A stretch of 64,000 nt of DNA, taken from contig NZ_AP025458.1 in assembly GCF_024347295.1 (NCBI RefSeq), positions 2,294,001 through 2,358,000 on the forward strand, in the 5' to 3' direction. Positions within the stretch are counted from its first letter, which is position 1. Each line of letters starts with the position of its first letter. A program made the position numbers and the translations under genes. This document shows, one piece after another, positions 9,585-19,076 of this stretch. The DNA is from Vibrio artabrorum (lineage in GTDB: Bacteria; Pseudomonadota; Gammaproteobacteria; Enterobacterales; Vibrionaceae). Under the pieces are notes generated by a model. It was not told where the DNA came from. It saw only the letters and a program-made list of their open reading frames with translations, and did no database searches.

Positions 9585-9800
9585 CGCAGTAGCTAGCCTG
9601 AACGGCTTGGTTCTTTCCAGAATCAATTGGCTCGGCTCCTGCGATGTTGTGTTTGCAAACTCGTTATTTTCGAGTTGGGTAGAGTTCTACCAAATGTTTT
9701 GTTACAGCGATATACTGAAACGAGACATATACTTCCTATATTTATTTTGACCTGTCTGTCAAATTTGTTTACACCGTCTTATGGGCGGTGTTTTTTTTTT
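9585..9800 (+). ncRNA. gcvB: GcvB small regulatory RNA
   Basis: A roughly 215-nt RNA gene divergent from gcvA. It shares with E. coli GcvB the GU-rich seed region (GATGTTGTGTTTGCAAAC, 9643-9660), a small hairpin (GGTAGAGTTCTACC, 9678-9691), the ACTTCCTATATT and CCTGTCTGTC segments (9731-9760), and a terminator CACCGTC / GGCGGTG followed by T10 (9772-9800). GcvB is an Hfq-dependent RNA that pairs mainly through the GU-rich element with mRNAs of amino-acid and peptide transporters. Two short open frames on this stretch have no codon or ribosome-binding support and are explained by the RNA. The 5' end is inferred from the promoter. Confidence 0.88.
9772..9800 (+). terminator. gcvB terminator
   Basis: 7-bp stem CACCGTC / GGCGGTG (one G-U pair) with a 5-base loop and ten Ts. 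It is a near copy of the E. coli GcvB terminator (CACCGCC...GGCGGTG). Confidence 0.85.
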
Positions 9801-10095
9801 GCCCAAAGAAAGTCGCAACAAGTTTAGCAATAGCTGCGCTAATTGCTCTTTATTATTTTTCATCATAAATCACAGAATGAAACTCGTATTCAAATAATCA
9901 ACTGAACACATACAAATAACCTCATTGATTACACAAAAAAATAACAGACATATTCAAGATGCTTACACTGATTGTGTCACTCAAAATAACTAACTAAACA
10001 CCATGACTTGGCAACAATCGAGACCAAATATGACTGTAGAATGATAAACTTCCCCCCTTTCTGATTACGCTCCATCATTCACACGAGAAAATAAA
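9801..10095. other. Spacer between gcvB and the thiI terminator
   Basis: About 295 bp of AT-rich sequence between convergent units. No coding frame with a ribosome binding site, and no clear repeat or hairpin, was seen. Confidence 0.5.
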
Positions 10096-10125
10096 AAAGC
10101 CGCTTACTTTTCAGTAAGCGGCTTT
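10096..10125 (-). terminator. thiI terminator
   Basis: Perfect 13-bp stem AAAGCCGCTTACT / AGTAAGCGGCTTT with a 4-base loop. On the minus strand it continues into a T run. It sits 30 bp after the thiI stop codon. Confidence 0.88.
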
Positions 10126-10156
10126 GTAAAAGACTTAACGATTGATCAACGCACCA

Positions 10157-11605
10157 CTATGGGCGATAAACCTTAACGTTATGGAAGCCTTGCTCTTGCA
10201 GGTAAAGCGCCTGTAGACGGCTCATTACACCACGATCACAGTACAGCAAGTACTCTTTCGATTGGTCTAGATCACCAAACTGAGTCGATAGCTTAAAGAA
10301 CGGTATGTGCTTCACTTCAACACCATCAATATCTAGTGGACGCTCATCTTCCTCTTCTGGACTACGAATATCAAGAACGATGGCATGCTCCGACACGGCT
10401 TGAACTTGCTCAACTTCAGGCGCTTGCTCTTGACTCTCTTTCTCGATGTCACGGATATCCATAATGCGAGCGTTCTCAATCACTTGCTCCAGAACCTCGA
10501 AATTGAACTTAGCTTCTTCCGCTTCTAGTTTGCCTTTCTTCGCTTTTACTGTCGGCTTCTTCGAGATAACACCACAATACTCAGGCATGACTTTAGCGAA
10601 ATCTTCAGTACCAATGTTACGAGATAGGTCGATGATGTCTTCTTTATCCCAGTTGATAAGCGGACGCAAGATCAAAGTATCCGTCACGTTGTCAATATGG
10701 CGAAGATTCGTAAGCGTTTGGCTAGAAACCTGACCAAGTGCTTCACCCGTTACGAGCGCTTCAATACCGAAACGCTCAGCAACCATGCCACCCGCTCGCA
10801 TGAACATACGCTTAAGTACCACGCCCATTTGGCCATCTTCTACGTTCTCAAGGATTTCAGCAACCACTGGTTCAAAGTCGATAGAGATGAACTTCACCTT
10901 TGCCGATGAGCCATATTTATTCCATAAGTAGTGAGCCACTTGCTTGACGCCAATCTCGTGCGCAGGGCCACCAAGGTTGAAGAAACAGTAGTGAACCTTA
11001 GAACCACGTTTGATGTGTAAGTAGCTTGAAACACCTGAATCAAAGCCGCCAGAAATCAAGCTCAGTAGATCTTCTTGAGTTCCTAGAGGGAAACCGCCTA
11101 GACCTTTATGACGTTCAATCACTTGGTTTAACTTATCGTTAGTGACTTCAACCTTAACGGTCACATCAGGGTTCTTAAGTCGAACTTTAGCCGACTCAAC
11201 CGCTTGGTTTAGACCGCCGCCAACATAACGTTCTAGTTCAATAGACGTGAAGTCATGTTGACCTCGACGTTTGGCACGAACAGAGAAAGTTTTGCCTTCG
11301 ATAAGAGTACGGCTGCGCTCAAGTACTTGCTCGTAAATATCGTGCAAGTCTTTAAAATCGGATTGCTGAACCTCAAGGGAGTGATGGATGCCTGGAGTTT
11401 GCGTCAATACTTCTAGTGTTTCTTTAAAGTATTTGTCACTCTCAGACGTCACTTCGATGTGATCGCGACGGTTAAAAACAGCCACAGACTCAGTACGGCG
11501 CTGAAGAATAGTACGAATATTACGTTCTAAAATCTTTGTGAAGCGCTTACGCACCGATTCACTTTTTACAAAAATTTCCGGATGGGGCTTAACAATAAAT
11601 TTCAT
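10157..11605 (-). CDS. thiI: tRNA 4-thiouridine synthetase / thiamine sulfurtransferase ThiI
   Basis: A 482-residue protein, the same length as E. coli ThiI. It transfers sulfur from IscS to uridine 8 of tRNA and to ThiS in thiamine thiazole synthesis. Domain order is an N-terminal ferredoxin-like plus THUMP region (about 1-165), the PP-loop ATPase with [10 protein letters not shown] (about 183-192), and a C-terminal rhodanese domain. The rhodanese loop CDRGVMS carries the catalytic cysteine at residue 456, the E. coli position. The rhodanese domain is essential for thiamine synthesis and is missing in many bacteria, so its presence shows both functions are kept. Monocistronic, with its own terminator. 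Confidence 0.96.
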   Translation of the reverse strand: MKFIVKPHPEIFVKSESVRKRFTKILERNIRTILQRRTESVAVFNRRDHIEVTSESDKYFKETLEVLTQTPGIHHSLEVQQSDFKDLHDIYEQVLERSRTLIEGKTFSVRAKRRGQHDFTSIELERYVGGGLNQAVESAKVRLKNPDVTVKVEVTNDKLNQVIERHKGLGGFPLGTQEDLLSLISGGFDSGVSSYLHIKRGSKVHYCFFNLGGPAHEIGVKQVAHYLWNKYGSSAKVKFISIDFEPVVAEILENVEDGQMGVVLKRMFMRAGGMVAERFGIEALVTGEALGQVSSQTLTNLRHIDNVTDTLILRPLINWDKEDIIDLSRNIGTEDFAKVMPEYCGVISKKPTVKAKKGKLEAEEAKFNFEVLEQVIENARIMDIRDIEKESQEQAPEVEQVQAVSEHAIVLDIRSPEEEDERPLDIDGVEVKHIPFFKLSTQFGDLDQSKEYLLYCDRGVMSRLQALYLQEQGFHNVKVYRP

Positions 11606-11856
11606 AGTACTTTCACGCCAATAAGGTTCACAATTTTAATAGGTTCATCGCCACGCAAAAGGTCATTTCACATAGTCATTGAAGCAATAATAGATCAATA
11701 TTAAATCTAAGGGCGCGAATTATACATGAGAAAGTCAAACAAGGAAAAGAGTGCGTGCTTTGGCGCGGTCAATAAACTCAACGTAGCAACAAACGACCAC
11801 CTCATTTCACCCTGTGTTCTCGCAACATTGGGGCAAAACCGGTATCAAACAAAGAA
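11606..11856. other. Spacer between thiI and pomB terminator
   Basis: A 250-bp region that must contain the thiI promoter (minus strand). One short open frame on the plus strand has no ribosome binding site and an unconvincing composition. Nothing else was recognised. Confidence 0.45.
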
Positions 11857-11885
11857 AAAGCCCAATCTACGAGAGATTGGGCTTT
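11857..11885 (-). terminator. pomAB terminator
   Basis: Perfect 12-bp stem AAAGCCCAATCT / AGATTGGGCTTT with a 5-base loop. Minus-strand reading continues TTTTTCTTTG. It lies 25 bp after the pomB stop. Confidence 0.87.
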
Positions 11886-11909
11886 CAAGGTACCGATTAG
11901 AAATAAAGG

Positions 11910-12857
11910 CTATTTAGCGATCGCTGGAACTTCATCACTATACAGCGGTTCACCCTGCATGATACTGATTTCAACACGACGATTGAGGCTGCGTTGCCAC
12001 TCAGTATCGTTTGGCTCTACTGGCTCAGTGTCGGCCATACCACGCACTCTCAAGCGTTGATGAGAGAATCCGCGCACCTTTTCCATCTCTTGAGCAACAG
12101 ACACCGCACGTTGCGATGATAAATCCCAATTAGAACGATAAAGCTCAGAATCAAGACGTTGGTTATCTGTATGCCCTGAGATCCGAACAATACCCGGAAC
12201 ATCTTTAACAAGTTCAGCAACCTGTCGAACTAAAGGTCGGAACTTAGGTTGTAAGAAAGCCGAACCAGAGGGGAACGCCCCTTTTTCACGGATTCGAATC
12301 ACTATCTGTTGACCCAGGTTATCAACCTCAATTGCGCCTTGGTCGATCTCTCTCTCGAGCGCCTTCTTGATGCTTTCCATCAAGGAATCCATATCTTGAG
12401 ACTGCGCTTCAGCTTGCTTTTGCTGTTGGTCTGACTCTGAGTTCTGATTGTCGTGAGTCGACACCTCTGGCGACTTACCTCCAGTCATCTTTCCTTGGTC
12501 GCGCATTGTGCCCCCTGCGCGTTCAGATTCACCCTCATGAAACTCTAGCGTTTGCTGAGTAATATCAATGGTCTGTTGCATAATCACATCAATCGGCGTT
12601 GGCTCTGGGCGACCTGGACGAAACTCTTGTGCAATAATACTGGTGCCTTTCGGAATATCTTTTACTTCCAAGCTATTCTGCACACCAAACGCAAATTTCA
12701 TTGAGCCTGCTATCTGCTTGAATTTTAGTACGTCCATCTCAGAGAAAGAGAGCAGCAGTACGAAGAAACACATCAGCAACGACATCAAATCAGCAAATGT
12801 CCCCATCCATAGAGGTAACCCCGGAGGAGGACATTTACATGGCTTGTCTTCATCCAT
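11910..12857 (-). CDS. pomB: Sodium-driven flagellar stator protein PomB
   Basis: A 315-residue inner-membrane protein, the MotB-type half of the Na+-driven stator that powers the polar flagellum. The N-terminus is rich in Cys/Pro (CKCPPPGLPLWMGTFADLMSLLMCFFVLLLSF). The sodium-binding aspartate is D23 at the start of the single membrane helix, equivalent to D24 in V. alginolyticus PomB. A plug/linker region rich in E, Q and S follows (about 60-160). The C-terminal OmpA-like peptidoglycan-binding domain has SGHTDNQRLDSELYRSNWDL. The gene follows pomA by 11 bp. The sequence is very close to the well-studied Vibrio PomB, so Na+ rather than H+ coupling is expected. Confidence 0.96.
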   Translation of the reverse strand: MDEDKPCKCPPPGLPLWMGTFADLMSLLMCFFVLLLSFSEMDVLKFKQIAGSMKFAFGVQNSLEVKDIPKGTSIIAQEFRPGRPEPTPIDVIMQQTIDITQQTLEFHEGESERAGGTMRDQGKMTGGKSPEVSTHDNQNSESDQQQKQAEAQSQDMDSLMESIKKALEREIDQGAIEVDNLGQQIVIRIREKGAFPSGSAFLQPKFRPLVRQVAELVKDVPGIVRISGHTDNQRLDSELYRSNWDLSSQRAVSVAQEMEKVRGFSHQRLRVRGMADTEPVEPNDTEWQRSLNRRVEISIMQGEPLYSDEVPAIAK

Positions 12858-12868
12858 CTTCCATTCCT

Positions 12869-13633
12869 CTAAGCGGGTTCACCATCAAAAATTCGTTTAC
12901 CTTCATTTAGGTAACTCTTCAGGTAACCATCAATAACACGTGGATTTTGACCATCTTGAATAGCGAGCACACCATCCATCACTAAACGGCGGTTCAATGC
13001 CTCTTGATCACGGCGTAGCGCCAACTTATCTGCGATTGGGAAAAACACCATGTTTGAAAGAATTGCGCCGTAAAGCGTGGTCAAAAGTGCTACCGCCATT
13101 GCAGGACCGATCGATTTAGGATCATCCATGTTCGAAAGCATGGCAACCAAACCAACCAAGGTACCAATCATCCCCATTGCTGGGGCAACATCACCAAATG
13201 CCGTGAATACTTTCGATCCCTGCTCATGACGCTCTGTGGTCAACGCAATGTCTTTTTGCAATGCAGCACGAACTACATCACCGTCATGACCATCCACCAA
13301 CAGATCGATGCCCTTTTGCATGAAGCTGTTGTTAATTTCCATCTCTTCGAGAGCTAAAAAGCCACCTTTACGTGCCGCATCAGCCATCTCTACAACTTTA
13401 GCGATAAGATCTTCAGGTTCATCAGCTTTAAACATAAATGCTTTGCCAGCAATTTTAGCGGCACCAAAGAACTGTCCCATGGTGAACTTCATCAGAACAA
13501 CAAACGTTGAACCACCAACCACGATCAAAATGGATGTCGTGTCATAAAACATCCCAAGGCTTCCACCTAGGATCATAGCCATGACGACAAAGGCCATTCC
13601 ACCAATCAAACCTATTAGGGTTGCTAAATCCAC
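12869..13633 (-). CDS. pomA: Sodium-driven flagellar stator protein PomA
   Basis: A 254-residue protein with four membrane segments, the MotA-type stator partner of PomB (V. alginolyticus PomA has 253). The N-terminal helices start MDLATLIGLIGGMAFVVMAMILGG. A large cytoplasmic loop (about 55-150) carries the charged residues that contact the rotor protein FliG. The C-terminal pair contains the signature PAMGMIGTLVGLVAMLSNMDDP and LLTTLYGAILSNMVFFPIADKL. It is the first gene of the pomAB operon and is transcribed divergently from xseB across a 296-bp AT-rich gap that must hold both promoters. E. coli has no stator genes at this position between thiI and xseB. Confidence 0.96.
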   Translation of the reverse strand: MDLATLIGLIGGMAFVVMAMILGGSLGMFYDTTSILIVVGGSTFVVLMKFTMGQFFGAAKIAGKAFMFKADEPEDLIAKVVEMADAARKGGFLALEEMEINNSFMQKGIDLLVDGHDGDVVRAALQKDIALTTERHEQGSKVFTAFGDVAPAMGMIGTLVGLVAMLSNMDDPKSIGPAMAVALLTTLYGAILSNMVFFPIADKLALRRDQEALNRRLVMDGVLAIQDGQNPRVIDGYLKSYLNEGKRIFDGEPA

Positions 13634-13929
13634 TGAGCACTCCTCATGCTTTTTGTAGCTCTACATCGACGATAAACTTTTTATCGGCCAGATTATAAGA
13701 TCTTTTAGTAAATTCTTAGCCTAAGTATCACATTTTTAGTTTTTGAATCACAAATACTACCCACTTTACCCTGATCAACCAGAGATAATTTTTATAAAGA
13801 TAAGATTATTCGACAAAATTGACCTAAAGGCTCTTAAAAAAGAACTTTATTGCAAAATTTATTGGTTACATTTGACCATATCAGCAGCCTAGGGTAACGT
13901 TCGTTCATCTTTCCAAATGCAGATTTATT

Positions 13930-14172
13930 ATGGCCACTAAGAAACCTGAAAATATGAGCTTTGAAGCGGCAATCGAAGAACTTGATGGCTTAGTTGATCA
14001 ACTGGAAAATGGTGATCTAGCTTTAGATGATGCACTGAAAAAGTTCGAGCGAGGTATTTCCCTTGCTCGTGCTGGTCAAAGCAAACTAAACGATGCTGAA
14101 CAGCGTGTTAGCATCCTACTGCAAAATGACGAAGATGCAGAGCTTAGTGACTTTAACCCACAACCTGAATAA
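13930..14172 (+). CDS. xseB: Exonuclease VII small subunit XseB
   Basis: An 80-residue helical protein with the family core FEAAIEELDGLVDQLENGDLALDDALKKFERGI. It is the small subunit that joins XseA to form exonuclease VII, which degrades single-stranded DNA from both ends. Length and sequence match E. coli XseB (80). It is first in the xseB-ispA-dxs operon, with about 20 bp to ispA and the same order as in E. coli. Confidence 0.95.
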   Translation: MATKKPENMSFEAAIEELDGLVDQLENGDLALDDALKKFERGISLARAGQSKLNDAEQRVSILLQNDEDAELSDFNPQPE

Positions 14173-14192
14173 CAAATTGTATGAGATCCCCT

Positions 14193-15077
14193 ATGATCGA
14201 GACTTTATTGTCTTATCAAGCACGTAATAACGAGCAACTGAACTTTTGGCTTGATCGCCTACCACACCAAAATCAGACTCTAATCGACGCAATGCGTTAC
14301 GGCTTGCTTTTAGGCGGCAAACGTGTGCGTCCATTTCTTGTTTACATTACAGGGGAAATGTTTGGTTGCACGGCTGAAGAACTCGATACGCCCGCTTCTG
14401 CAGTCGAATGTATTCATACCTACTCTCTGATTCACGACGATCTGCCAGCGATGGACGACGACGAACTGCGTCGCGGTCACCAGACTTGTCACATCAAATA
14501 CGATGAAGCGACCGCTATTTTAACGGGTGATGCACTACAAACTCTCGCGTTTACTATACTTGCGGAAGGGACATTAAGTGGCACTGGCGAAAGCAATCGT
14601 GTTCGAATGATTCAATGCCTAGCTGAAGCTTCTGGCGCTCAGGGTATGTGTATCGGTCAGGCTCTTGATATTGAAGCAGAAAATCGTGCGGTCACGTTAG
14701 CAGAATTGGAAGAAGTTCATCGTAATAAAACCGGCGCTCTTATGAAGTGCGCGATTCGCTTAGGTGCACTCGCTGCTGGTGATAAAGCGTTAGAAGTCAT
14801 GCCTCAATTGGACAAGTACGCTGATGCGGTAGGGCTGGCCTTCCAGGTTCAAGATGATATTTTGGATATCGTCAGCGACACTGAAACCTTGGGCAAACCG
14901 CAAGGGTCCGATCAAAGCTTGAATAAAAGCACTTACCCTTCTTTACTTAGTTTAGAGGGCGCTCAAGAAAAAGCGCAAACTCTACTACAGGAAGCGCTTC
15001 AAGCTTTGGCTGCAATCCCATACAATACCCAGTTACTCGAAGAGTTCGCCCGATACGTCATCGAGCGCAAGAACTAA
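14193..15077 (+). CDS. ispA: Farnesyl diphosphate synthase IspA
   Basis: Condenses isopentenyl diphosphate with dimethylallyl and geranyl diphosphate to give farnesyl diphosphate. From the ATG at 14193 (MIETLLSYQARNNEQL) it has 294 residues, close to the family norm of 295-300. An in-frame ATG at 14181 would add four residues but has no better ribosome binding site. The first aspartate-rich motif is DDLPAMDDDELRRG, and the second is DDILD within FQVQDDILDIVSD. GGKRVRPFLVY and GDALQTLAF are also present. It lies between xseB and dxs in a conserved isoprenoid operon. Confidence 0.95.
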   Translation: MIETLLSYQARNNEQLNFWLDRLPHQNQTLIDAMRYGLLLGGKRVRPFLVYITGEMFGCTAEELDTPASAVECIHTYSLIHDDLPAMDDDELRRGHQTCHIKYDEATAILTGDALQTLAFTILAEGTLSGTGESNRVRMIQCLAEASGAQGMCIGQALDIEAENRAVTLAELEEVHRNKTGALMKCAIRLGALAAGDKALEVMPQLDKYADAVGLAFQVQDDILDIVSDTETLGKPQGSDQSLNKSTYPSLLSLEGAQEKAQTLLQEALQALAAIPYNTQLLEEFARYVIERKN

Positions 15078-15097
15078 GACAATAAGCGCGCATTACT

Positions 15098-16981
15098 ATG
15101 ACTCTTGATATATCCAAGTACCCAACTCTTGCTTTGGCAGATAAGCCAGAGGATTTGCGTCTACTTCCGAAAGAGACGCTAACACAACTTTGTGATGAAT
15201 TACGCACCTACCTCCTTAACTCTGTGAGCCAATCAAGTGGTCACTTAGCATCAGGCTTAGGTGCGGTAGAGCTCACGGTTGCTCTGCATTATGTGTACAA
15301 CACACCTTTTGACAAGTTGGTTTGGGATGTTGGTCACCAAGCATATCCGCACAAAATCCTTACCGGTCGTCGCGATCGCCTATCGACGATCCGCCAAAAA
15401 GGTGGATTGCACCCATTCCCATGGCGTCAAGAGAGCGAATACGACACCCTATCGGTAGGTCACTCATCGACGTCGATCAGTGCCGCGCTTGGTATGGCTA
15501 TCAGTGCCCAAAAAGAAGGCAAAGATCGCAAGATTGTCAGCGTCATTGGTGATGGAGCCATTACCGCGGGTATGGCCTTTGAAGCGATGAATCACGCCGG
15601 CGATATCCACAATGACATGCTCGTTATCCTGAATGATAATGAGATGTCGATATCAGAAAACGTCGGTGCGCTGAATAATCATCTGGCTCAAGTCCTTTCT
15701 GGTAGTCTTTACACGTCGATTCGTGAAGGCAGCAAAAAGGTACTATCAGGTGTTCCACCGATTAAAGAATTAGTACGCCGTACAGAAGAGCATCTAAAAG
15801 GCATGGTTGTCCCTGGCACCATGTTTGAAGAGTTAGGCTTCAACTACATAGGCCCGATTGATGGTCATGATGTCAATGAGTTAATAAAAACGCTGAAAAA
15901 CATGAGAGATCTTAAAGGTCCTCAATTTCTGCATATCATGACGAAAAAAGGCAAAGGCTATGAGCCCGCTGAAAAAGATCCGATTGGCTACCATGGCGTT
16001 CCTAAATTCGACCCAGCACATTCAAGTTTGCCTAAGAGCACCAGCTCTAAGCCCACTTTCTCTAAGATTTTTGGTGACTTCCTATGTGATATGGCCGCAC
16101 AAGATCCTAAGCTAATGGCGATAACGCCAGCAATGCGTGAAGGTTCTGGTATGGTGCGATTCTCGAAAGAGTATCCCGAGCAGTATTTCGATGTCGCGAT
16201 TGCTGAGCAACATGCCGTGACGCTAGCAACCGGTATGGCGATTGCGGGTGATAAGCCGATTGTGGCGATCTACTCGACTTTCCTCCAACGTGGCTATGAT
16301 CAACTGATCCACGATGTAGCAATCATGGATCTACCGGTCATGTTCGCGATTGACCGTGCTGGTCTTGTCGGTGCTGATGGCCAAACGCACCAGGGAGCAT
16401 TCGACTTAAGCTTCATGCGTTGTATTCCAAATATGGTGATCATGGCACCAAGCGACGAAAACGAATGCCGTCAGATGCTTTATACTGGCCACCAACATAC
16501 GGGACCTAGTGCTGTACGTTACCCTCGCGGAAATGGTATGGGCACCGAGATTCAAAGTGAGTTTACTGCACTCGAAATCGGAAAAGGTCGTATCATTCGC
16601 GAAAGCGAAAAAGCAAAAGATGGCTCGAAAGTCGCTATTCTAAGCTTCGGCACTTTCCTTGAAAATGCACTTCAAACGGCTCATGCTATCGATGCTACGG
16701 TAGCCGATATGCGCTTTGTCAAACCACTCGATGAAGCTCTCATCAAACAACTGGCCGCTGACCACGATGTACTGGTTACTATCGAAGAGAATGCCATCGC
16801 AGGTGGTGCTGGTGCGGGTGTGGTTGAATTCTTAATGCAAGAGAAGCAACTCATGCCAGTATTGAACCTTGGCCTACCAGACAAGTTCATTGCTCAAGGC
16901 ACACAGGGCGAGTTGCATGAAGAGTTGGGCTTAGATGCGAAAGGCATTGAGACATCAATCGCAGCTTATCTGGCGAAATAG
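15098..16981 (+). CDS. dxs: 1-deoxy-D-xylulose-5-phosphate synthase Dxs
   Basis: A 627-residue thiamine-diphosphate enzyme that joins pyruvate and glyceraldehyde 3-phosphate. The product feeds the MEP isoprenoid pathway and also thiamine and pyridoxal synthesis. The ThDP-binding motif runs [31 protein letters not shown] (around residues 150-180). The transketolase central domain has [18 protein letters not shown] and the C-terminal domain has [15 protein letters not shown]. The start ATG lies 20 bp after ispA. It is the last gene of the operon, followed by a hairpin terminator. Confidence 0.97.
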   Translation: MTLDISKYPTLALADKPEDLRLLPKETLTQLCDELRTYLLNSVSQSSGHLASGLGAVELTVALHYVYNTPFDKLVWDVGHQAYPHKILTGRRDRLSTIRQKGGLHPFPWRQESEYDTLSVGHSSTSISAALGMAISAQKEGKDRKIVSVIGDGAITAGMAFEAMNHAGDIHNDMLVILNDNEMSISENVGALNNHLAQVLSGSLYTSIREGSKKVLSGVPPIKELVRRTEEHLKGMVVPGTMFEELGFNYIGPIDGHDVNELIKTLKNMRDLKGPQFLHIMTKKGKGYEPAEKDPIGYHGVPKFDPAHSSLPKSTSSKPTFSKIFGDFLCDMAAQDPKLMAITPAMREGSGMVRFSKEYPEQYFDVAIAEQHAVTLATGMAIAGDKPIVAIYSTFLQRGYDQLIHDVAIMDLPVMFAIDRAGLVGADGQTHQGAFDLSFMRCIPNMVIMAPSDENECRQMLYTGHQHTGPSAVRYPRGNGMGTEIQSEFTALEIGKGRIIRESEKAKDGSKVAILSFGTFLENALQTAHAIDATVADMRFVKPLDEALIKQLAADHDVLVTIEENAIAGGAGAGVVEFLMQEKQLMPVLNLGLPDKFIAQGTQGELHEELGLDAKGIETSIAAYLAK

Positions 16982-17005
16982 AAACTTAGCTAGATAACGG
17001 AAACA

Positions 17006-17035
17006 AAAAAGGTTGGCCCTAGGGTCAACCTTTTT
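17006..17035 (+). terminator. dxs terminator
   Basis: Near-palindromic hairpin AAAAAGGTTGGCCCT / AGGGTCAACCTTTTT (one G-T pair) followed by AGTCT. It is flanked by A and T runs, so it may work in both directions between dxs and the convergent ABM gene. Confidence 0.82.
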
Positions 17036-17085
17036 AGTCTCTACTCATTGACTCGACGTATTCGTCGCTGAGAGTCGATAAAGCC

Positions 17086-17445
17086 TTAGCAACAAGGCTT
17101 AAGTACTGGCGCGTCATAGTTCTCTGGTTCATCAGAGTAGATAGCTACGTTGAAGTTCTCAACCAACCCCGTCTCCTCAACGCACTGCGCTTGGAAAAAC
17201 TGCTGAATCTCACGACGTTGACAATGCGCTTCAAACGCTTCGTTATCCGCCCAAATTTCATTGAATGCAATAGGGAAGCTCTGCCCCTCAGCAAACGGGC
17301 TCTGAATATGGCGAGTGACTCTGTATTGAATACAACCATCTTCACGCAGAGTATTTGACTCTAGTGATTTTAGAACCTCAAATAACTCGTTCAATTTGCC
17401 TTCTTTTGGCTGGAATTGAGCGATACAGTAAACCTTTTTAGACAT
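17086..17445 (-). CDS. ABM-domain (antibiotic biosynthesis monooxygenase-like) protein
   Basis: A 119-residue protein with a single ferredoxin-like ABM domain: VYCIAQFQPKEGKLNELFEVLKSLESNTLREDGCIQYRVT and FNEIWADNEAFEAH. This group includes quinol monooxygenases such as YgiN and heme-degrading enzymes. The cofactor and substrate cannot be told from sequence. It follows pgpA by about 60 bp on the same strand and may be co-transcribed. In E. coli this position between dxs and pgpA holds yajO, an unrelated gene. Confidence 0.8.
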   Translation of the reverse strand: MSKKVYCIAQFQPKEGKLNELFEVLKSLESNTLREDGCIQYRVTRHIQSPFAEGQSFPIAFNEIWADNEAFEAHCQRREIQQFFQAQCVEETGLVENFNVAIYSDEPENYDAPVLKPCC

Positions 17446-17508
17446 TATAATTCCTTACTTTTTTTACTTTAGACTTGAACCGTTGATTGGTCTAAAAGCC
17501 TTCTGAAC

Positions 17509-18015
17509 TTAAACTAGCCAACCGGCGAAATGTGCCACTGCATACAGCGAAATCGCCGCCATAAGGCCTGCAACAATATCATCAATCATGATCCCGAGCC
17601 CACCGTGAACTCGCTTATCTAACCAACCAATAGGCCAAGGCTTGATCATATCGAAAAAGCGAAACAGCACAAAACCAGCTACTAGCCATCTCCAATCATC
17701 AACAGGAATGTTCAACATAGGCACTAAGCTCATGGTGATCCAAAAACCTGAAAATTCATCCCATACGATAGAACCATGATCATGCACGCCCATGTCATCA
17801 GACGTTATTTGGCAGATTTTGATACCTATAATGCAGCTTACCACCACGAGAACGACATAAATAGGGAACGGTAATTGAACCAACAAAAGATAGAAAGGAA
17901 TCGACGCCAGTGTGCCCATCGTGCCGGGAATAATCGGCGATAAGCCACTGCCAAACCCGGTTGCCAATAAGTGCCAAGGGTTTTTAAGAGAGATTGCAGA
18001 AAGTGGGTTTGTCAT
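17509..18015 (-). CDS. pgpA: Phosphatidylglycerophosphatase A PgpA
   Basis: A 168-residue inner-membrane phosphatase that removes phosphate from phosphatidylglycerophosphate to give phosphatidylglycerol. Hydrophobic helices surround SPIIPGTMGTLASIPFYL and the DDIVAG element. The ATG at 18015 overlaps the TGA of thiL (TGATG), showing tight coupling. A TTG one codon earlier is a less likely start. The gene order nusB-thiL-pgpA is as in E. coli. Confidence 0.94.
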   Translation of the reverse strand: MTNPLSAISLKNPWHLLATGFGSGLSPIIPGTMGTLASIPFYLLLVQLPFPIYVVLVVVSCIIGIKICQITSDDMGVHDHGSIVWDEFSGFWITMSLVPMLNIPVDDWRWLVAGFVLFRFFDMIKPWPIGWLDKRVHGGLGIMIDDIVAGLMAAISLYAVAHFAGWLV

Positions 18016-18989
18016 CAATTAGCCTTAAAGTGATCGTAACCAGTTAAGCGCCAACTTAATGGTTCACCATTGTTGTGTAATTCAAAATATTCTACAGGTC
18101 TTATCTGGCCAATGCAGGTAACTTTTGTCCCTGTGTGTGACAAAACACTTTCCAATGACCCTTTATTCTCTTCTGGTACAGTAAAGCACAGTTCGTACTC
18201 CTCACCACTGGTCAGCGCATACTGCTGAGCTGAAGCGATATCAGAAGTAAACTGACATAATTCTGGAGAAATAGGTAAACAACTCACATCAATGCTTGCA
18301 CCAACCTGTGAACGCTTAAGGATATGTTTTAAATCAGCGATAACACCGTCAGAGATATCAATAGCAGACGAAGCAAGGTTCACCAGTGCTTGGCCAGCCA
18401 ATACTCGAGGAACGCTCAAATAGTGCCTCTCTTCAAGTTCTAGCGCATAAGGCTTTGCTCTATTCTGTTCCGGTTCCAGTACCACTTCGAGGCCTGCTTT
18501 GCTGTCGCCTAGGTTGCCCGTTACGTAAATCCAGTCCCCCACTTTTGCGCCATCTCTGCGCAGCGCTCGCCCTTCCGGTACAAAACCTTGCACAGTCAAT
18601 GTTAGGCTCAATGGACCTTTGGTTGTGTCACCACCAATTAACTGAATACCAAAGTAGTCTGCAAGTTTAAAAAAGGAGTCACAGAAGGGAGCAAGCCATG
18701 CTTCATCGACTTCCGGTATGGTTAAAGCAAACGACACCCACGCAGGCGTCGCCCCCATAGCGGCAAGGTCACTGATATTCGAAGCCAAAGCTTTGTGTGC
18801 GACCCAAGCTGGATTCGCTTCCGTTAAGAAGTGGGTACCGGCCACTAAGGTGTCCGTGCTGACCGCAATCTCAACATTGCCTGGGGCTTTGACCAAAGCA
18901 CAATCATCACCCGCCGCTAGAAGTACGTCTTTACGTTGGGGTTGTCGATTAACAAAATATTTTTCAATCAGGTTAAATTCGCCAGACAT
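18015..18989 (-). CDS. thiL: Thiamine-monophosphate kinase ThiL
   Basis: A 324-residue enzyme that phosphorylates thiamine monophosphate to the active diphosphate with ATP. From MSGEFNLIEKYFVNRQ the length matches E. coli (325). An upstream in-frame extension is rejected because it would read back through the hairpin after nusB. Metal and ATP-binding motifs include DDCALV, STDTLVAGTHF, GGDTTKG and SSAIDISDGVIADL. It overlaps pgpA. A hairpin terminator lies between nusB and thiL, so expression may depend on partial read-through or a promoter of its own. Confidence 0.95.
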   Translation of the reverse strand: MSGEFNLIEKYFVNRQPQRKDVLLAAGDDCALVKAPGNVEIAVSTDTLVAGTHFLTEANPAWVAHKALASNISDLAAMGATPAWVSFALTIPEVDEAWLAPFCDSFFKLADYFGIQLIGGDTTKGPLSLTLTVQGFVPEGRALRRDGAKVGDWIYVTGNLGDSKAGLEVVLEPEQNRAKPYALELEERHYLSVPRVLAGQALVNLASSAIDISDGVIADLKHILKRSQVGASIDVSCLPISPELCQFTSDIASAQQYALTSGEEYELCFTVPEENKGSLESVLSHTGTKVTCIGQIRPVEYFELHNNGEPLSWRLTGYDHFKAN

Positions 18990-19030
18990 CACATGCCCTA
19001 TCTTTAATGTTACAGAAATTGAGTTACAAA

Positions 19031-19056
19031 AAAGGCCAGCATAAAAGCTGACCTTT
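19031..19056 (-). terminator. Hairpin terminator between nusB and thiL
   Basis: On the minus strand AAAGGTCAGC / GCTGGCCTTT (one G-U pair) with a 6-base loop runs into a T6 tract 20 bp after the nusB stop. It is a good intrinsic terminator inside what is usually one operon. Confidence 0.65.
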
Positions 19057-19076
19057 AGATTCAATAGACAAACGTC

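Noticed and set aside
9550..9827. Two 66-codon frames over the gcvB region
   Set aside because: They run through the GcvB promoter, pairing region and terminator and lack ribosome binding sites.
12568..12936. 122-codon frame opposite pomB/pomA
   Set aside because: Antisense to conserved stator genes; no ribosome binding site and residues reflect the opposite coding strand.
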